In this document: in pieces, positions 63,450-64,000 of the stretch
Layout of the letters: every line of letters starts with the position of its first letter
Position numbering within the stretch: position 1 is the stretch's first letter
Assembly (NCBI GenBank): GCA_023387335.1
Contig: JAEWIF010000048.1
Span: 62,001 to 126,000, forward strand
Direction of reading: 5' to 3'
Source: Pseudomonadota bacterium
GTDB taxonomy: Bacteria; Pseudomonadota; Gammaproteobacteria; Burkholderiales; Burkholderiaceae_C
Length of the DNA stretch: 64,000 nucleotides
Made by a program: the position numbers and the translations under genes
The notes under the pieces: model-generated
Seen by the model: only the letters and a program-made list of their open reading frames with translations
Databases searched by the model: none
Told to the model about the DNA's origin: nothing

Positions 63450-63875
63450 TCAGCCGAACCGCTGCACCAGCGCCGCGATCCAGATCCCGCCGGCCAGCAC
63501 CAGGCTCAGGAGCACGGCGGCGCTGCCCATGTCCTTGGCGCGCTTGGACAAGGGATGCCACTCCGGGCCGATGCGGTCGATGGCGCTTTCCACGCAGGTG
63601 TTGAGCAGCTCCACGATCATCACCAGCAGCACCGAGCCCGCCAGCAGCGCCACCTCGACCCAGTTGCGGCCGAGCGCGAACGCCAGCGGCAGCATCACGA
63701 AAGCGGCGATGGCCTCCTGGCGGAACGCCGTCTCCGACCAGGCCGAGCGCAGGCCCGACAGCGAATAGCCCGTGGCGTACCACGCGCGGCGCAGGCCGCG
63801 GCGGCGCTTGTGCGGATTGAAGTCGGCGGCGTCGTGTTCGCCGCCGTCGTGGGAAGTGGGCGTGGCGTCCTGCAT
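63450..63875 (-). CDS. dgkA: Diacylglycerol kinase (DgkA)
   Basis: A 141-residue small integral membrane enzyme that phosphorylates diacylglycerol for lipid recycling. The active-site region is present: FRQEAIAAFVMLPLAFALG (helix 1-2) and VELLNTCVESAIDRIGPEWH, with the conserved Glu and Asn of ELLNT-x-x-E, then SKRAKDMGSAAVLLSL. Three helices follow a soluble N-terminal leader of about 30 residues (rich in His, Asp and Arg) that is longer than in E. coli DgkA. Tail-to-tail with the persulfide dioxygenase gene. Confidence 0.93.
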   Translation of the reverse strand: MQDATPTSHDGGEHDAADFNPHKRRRGLRRAWYATGYSLSGLRSAWSETAFRQEAIAAFVMLPLAFALGRNWVEVALLAGSVLLVMIVELLNTCVESAIDRIGPEWHPLSKRAKDMGSAAVLLSLVLAGGIWIAALVQRFG

Positions 63876-63916
63876 GGGCGGGCCAGCATAGCGCAGCCGG
63901 TTGCCGCGCCTTCGCT

Positions 63917-64000
63917 TCAGCCGACCACCCGTCCGTCCACCGTCAGCATGCTCTGCGTCACGAAGCCGCCCGCGCGCCGCTGTCCGTCGTAGGCGACGCG
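63917..64000 (-). CDS. C-terminal end of an unidentified gene
   Basis: The last 27 codons and the stop (63917-63919) of a minus-strand frame that enters from the right edge. The visible end reads VTQSMLTVDGRVVG. The codon pattern is typical of the neighbouring genes. It is too short to assign a family. The gap to the dgkA start is 41 bp, so the two could be co-transcribed. Confidence 0.45.
   Translation of the reverse strand, partial: RVAYDGQRRAGGFVTQSMLTVDGRVVG

Overview
The window is very GC-rich (about 70% by eye), densely coded DNA from a betaproteobacterium. It looks like order Burkholderiales, family Comamonadaceae (Ramlibacter/Variovorax-like). Evidence: the cysI-DUF934-cysH-cysD-cysN order, a box-type aerobic benzoyl-CoA pathway with BoxR, a LysR/LlpE/MexEF-OprN-like efflux operon of the Burkholderia ceo/bpe kind, and EpsC-type serine acetyltransferase. 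It reads as a chromosomal segment. I see no rRNA, CRISPR array, transposase, integrase or prophage. Two tRNAs are present (Pro-TGG, Arg-TCT).

Region 1 (1-13,400) is mostly sulfur and redox metabolism. A minus-strand operon cysI-DUF934-cysH-cysD-cysN is followed, same direction, by fdxA and a ferredoxin-NADP reductase that runs off the left edge. Further right are a receiver-domain protein, mnmC, a YggX-type Fe-trafficking gene, a sulfate-binding protein (sbp), a TauE/SafE exporter and epsC. A 16-base element is identical upstream of cysI and sbp. A 38-base version of the sbp promoter element recurs (33/38) in front of what looks like a gene stub.

Region 2 (13,975-27,733) is a six-gene glycogen/trehalose operon on the minus strand: glgB-glgC-glgX-treZ-malQ::treY-glgA. 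All five junctions are 4-bp ATGA overlaps, and MalQ and TreY are fused in one 1681-residue protein. GlgC and GlgA make and polymerise ADP-glucose, GlgB branches, GlgX debranches, MalQ remodels chains, and TreY/TreZ release trehalose.

Region 3 (29,249-40,834) handles an aromatic acid, most likely benzoate. The minus strand carries a flavodoxin, benzoate-CoA ligase, a periplasmic binding protein, a terminator, a LysE exporter and livHMGF. The plus strand carries boxR-boxC-boxB behind a near-consensus promoter. boxA and the ring-cleavage aldehyde dehydrogenase are not in the window.

Region 4 (41,000-48,820) is mixed: a His/Asp-rich exported protein, DUF488, tRNA-Pro with a small lower-GC islet that may be flanked by a decayed copy of the tRNA 3' end, a patatin, an ECF sigma factor without an adjacent anti-sigma gene, tRNA-Arg, a DAHP synthase and a PEP-mutase/isocitrate-lyase-family enzyme.

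Region 5 (48,836-64,000) has a LysR regulator divergent from an LlpE-type hydrolase (catalytic Ser and His lost) plus a complete RND efflux system. It continues with a membrane pseudokinase, an enolase-superfamily enzyme, a hemerythrin-NnrS pair behind an FNR/Dnr-like box, a methyltransferase, an ETHE1-like persulfide dioxygenase and DgkA. The strongest candidates for new biology are the pseudokinase pair, the inactive-looking LlpE, the tRNA-Pro islet gene and the orphan sulfur promoter.
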